Below, piece after piece: positions 63,132 through 64,000 of a stretch of 64,000 nucleotides of DNA. The stretch spans positions 13,478,474 to 13,542,473 of the forward strand of contig OY970833.1 in NCBI GenBank assembly GCA_963853835.1, given 5' to 3'. The notes below the pieces were generated by a model that saw only the letters and a program-made list of their open reading frames with translations, searched no databases and was not told the DNA's origin. Positions within the stretch are counted from its first letter, which is position 1. Each line of letters starts with the position of its first letter. Both the position numbers and the translations under genes were made by a program. The stretch comes from Calendula officinalis. Lineage: Eukaryota; Streptophyta; Magnoliopsida; Asterales; Asteraceae.

Positions 63132-64000
63132 AATAGGTGTCCATAACCCATAACCATGGCCCTTGACCCACTATAACCACTAGATGTCCATAACCCATGC
63201 CCATGGCCCTTAAACCTTTATAGCCACCAGCCATGACCAATAAGTAATAGGTGTCCATAACACATACCCATGACCCTTGAACCATTAAAACCACTAGATC
63301 TCCAAAACTCGTAACGACAGCCCTTGAACCGTTATAACTACTAGCCATGAGCAATAGTCAATAGAGATCCATGTTACAAGTAATAGGTGTCCATAACCCA
63401 TAACCATGGCCCTTGAACCATTATAACCACTAGATGTCCATAACTCATACCTATGGCCCTTGAACCATTTTACCTACTAGCCATGACCAATAACCTATAG
63501 ATATCCATTGTACAAGTAATAGGTCTCCATAACCCATAACCATGGCCCTTGAACCATTATAACCACTAGATGTCCATAACTCATACCGATGGCCCTTGAA
63601 CCATTATAACCACTAGATGTCCATAACTCATACCGATGGCCCTTGATCCATTATAACTACTAGCCATGACCAATAGCCTACAGATATCCATTTTAAAAGT
63701 AATAGGTGTCCATTACCCATAACCATGGCTCCTGAACCATAATAACCACAAGATGTCCATAACTCATATCGATGGCATTTGAACCATTATAACTACTAGC
63801 CATGACCAATAGCCTATTGATATCCATGTCACAAATAATAGGTGTCCATAACAAATAACAATGGCTCTTGAACCATTATTACCACTAGCCTGTAGATGGC
63901 CATTTTACAAGAGATAGGTGTCCATAACCCATAACCATGGCCCTTGAACCATTATAACCACTAATGTCCATAACTCATATCGATGGACCTTGAACCATTA
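63132..64000 (+). repeat. Beta HOR unit, cut by window end (b1-b7)
   Basis: b1 63132, b2 63246, b3 63382, b4 63518, b5 63701, b6 63837 and b7 from 63913 to the end. It is of the common subtype (CGTAACGAC, AATAGGTCTCC). Private variant: CCACAAGATG near 63748. The array clearly continues past the window. Confidence 0.9.

Larger units (their letters stand above)
1..64000 (+). repeat. Continuous 136-bp satellite DNA, three HOR families
   Basis: Every stretch can be parsed into copies or partial copies of a 136-bp monomer whose usual start is AATAGGTGTCC and whose end is TTTTACAAGT. All copies face the same way and no unrelated sequence interrupts them. The monomers form three higher-order repeat families (alpha 2646 bp, beta 1416 bp, gamma 1878/2242 bp) plus hybrids. 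My consensus is 39.7% GC with C about twice as frequent as G on the plus strand. Known biology: such arrays are typical of eukaryotic centromeric or other heterochromatin. That this one is centromeric is inference. I cannot match it to a named satellite. Confidence 0.96.

Noticed and set aside
1..64000. CRISPR array
   Set aside because: The units are 136 bp and adjoin without unique spacers. The variable parts are related variants of one sequence, and there are no cas genes.
1..64000. Telomere or interstitial telomere repeats, suggested by TAACCC-like text
   Set aside because: The text is CCATAACCCATAACC. There is no run of CCCTAA, CCCTAAA or another telomere unit.
1..64000. Bacterial or phage origin, tRNA or rRNA genes, promoters, terminators
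   Set aside because: There is no coding density, no ribosome binding sites with real genes, no cloverleaf or rRNA-like segment, and no unique sequence where a promoter could be argued. TATA-like words (CATTATAAC) occur in nearly every sub-repeat and carry no specific meaning.

Overview
The whole 64-kb window is one uninterrupted block of tandem satellite DNA, all in the same orientation. I found no protein-coding gene, RNA gene, transposon, CRISPR array or unique sequence. A satellite of this size with several levels of nesting points to a eukaryotic chromosome, in centromeric, pericentromeric or other constitutive heterochromatin. I do not recognise the repeat and cannot name the species.

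Level 1: the basic unit is a 136-bp monomer, taken here to start at AATAGGTGTCC. It is built from three sub-repeats: A (47 bp) and B (47 bp), about 42/47 identical to each other, and C (42 bp), a probable diverged relative. My consensus has 46 A, 36 T, 17 G and 37 C (39.7% GC), so the plus strand is strongly G-poor. Level 2: monomers are arranged in three higher-order repeat (HOR) families. Alpha is 2646 bp with 20 monomers (m1-m20). Beta is 1416 bp with 10 monomers (b1-b10). Gamma is 1878 bp with 14 monomers (g1-g14) and has a longer 2242-bp form with 17 monomers. Level 3: some HOR units are themselves duplicated, for example a 2832-bp beta dimer.

Layout: 1-6222 alpha; 6223-6653 junction; 6654-21423 beta; 21424-22606 alpha/beta hybrid; 22607-22839 junction; 22840-36985 gamma (1742, 1878 x3, 2286, 2242 x2); 36986-39870 mosaic of monomers from all three families; 39871-46560 alpha, including a 2239-bp deleted unit; 46561-55857 alternating alpha and alpha/beta hybrid units; 55858-58553 beta; 58554-62101 alpha with a 1085-bp internal duplication; 62102-64000 beta-type.

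The families share blocks in the same order: alpha m1-m5 corresponds to beta b9(tail)-b10-b1-b2-b3 and to the long gamma g11-g12-x1-x2-x3, and alpha m15-m18 corresponds to gamma g1-g4. They therefore look like rearranged descendants of one ancestral repeat. Many unequal-exchange products can be read at base level, with junctions at full-monomer homology or at 5-7 bp microhomologies. The main interest of the window is this record of satellite turnover. All coordinates come from counting the sequence by eye; identities are estimates, not computed alignments.
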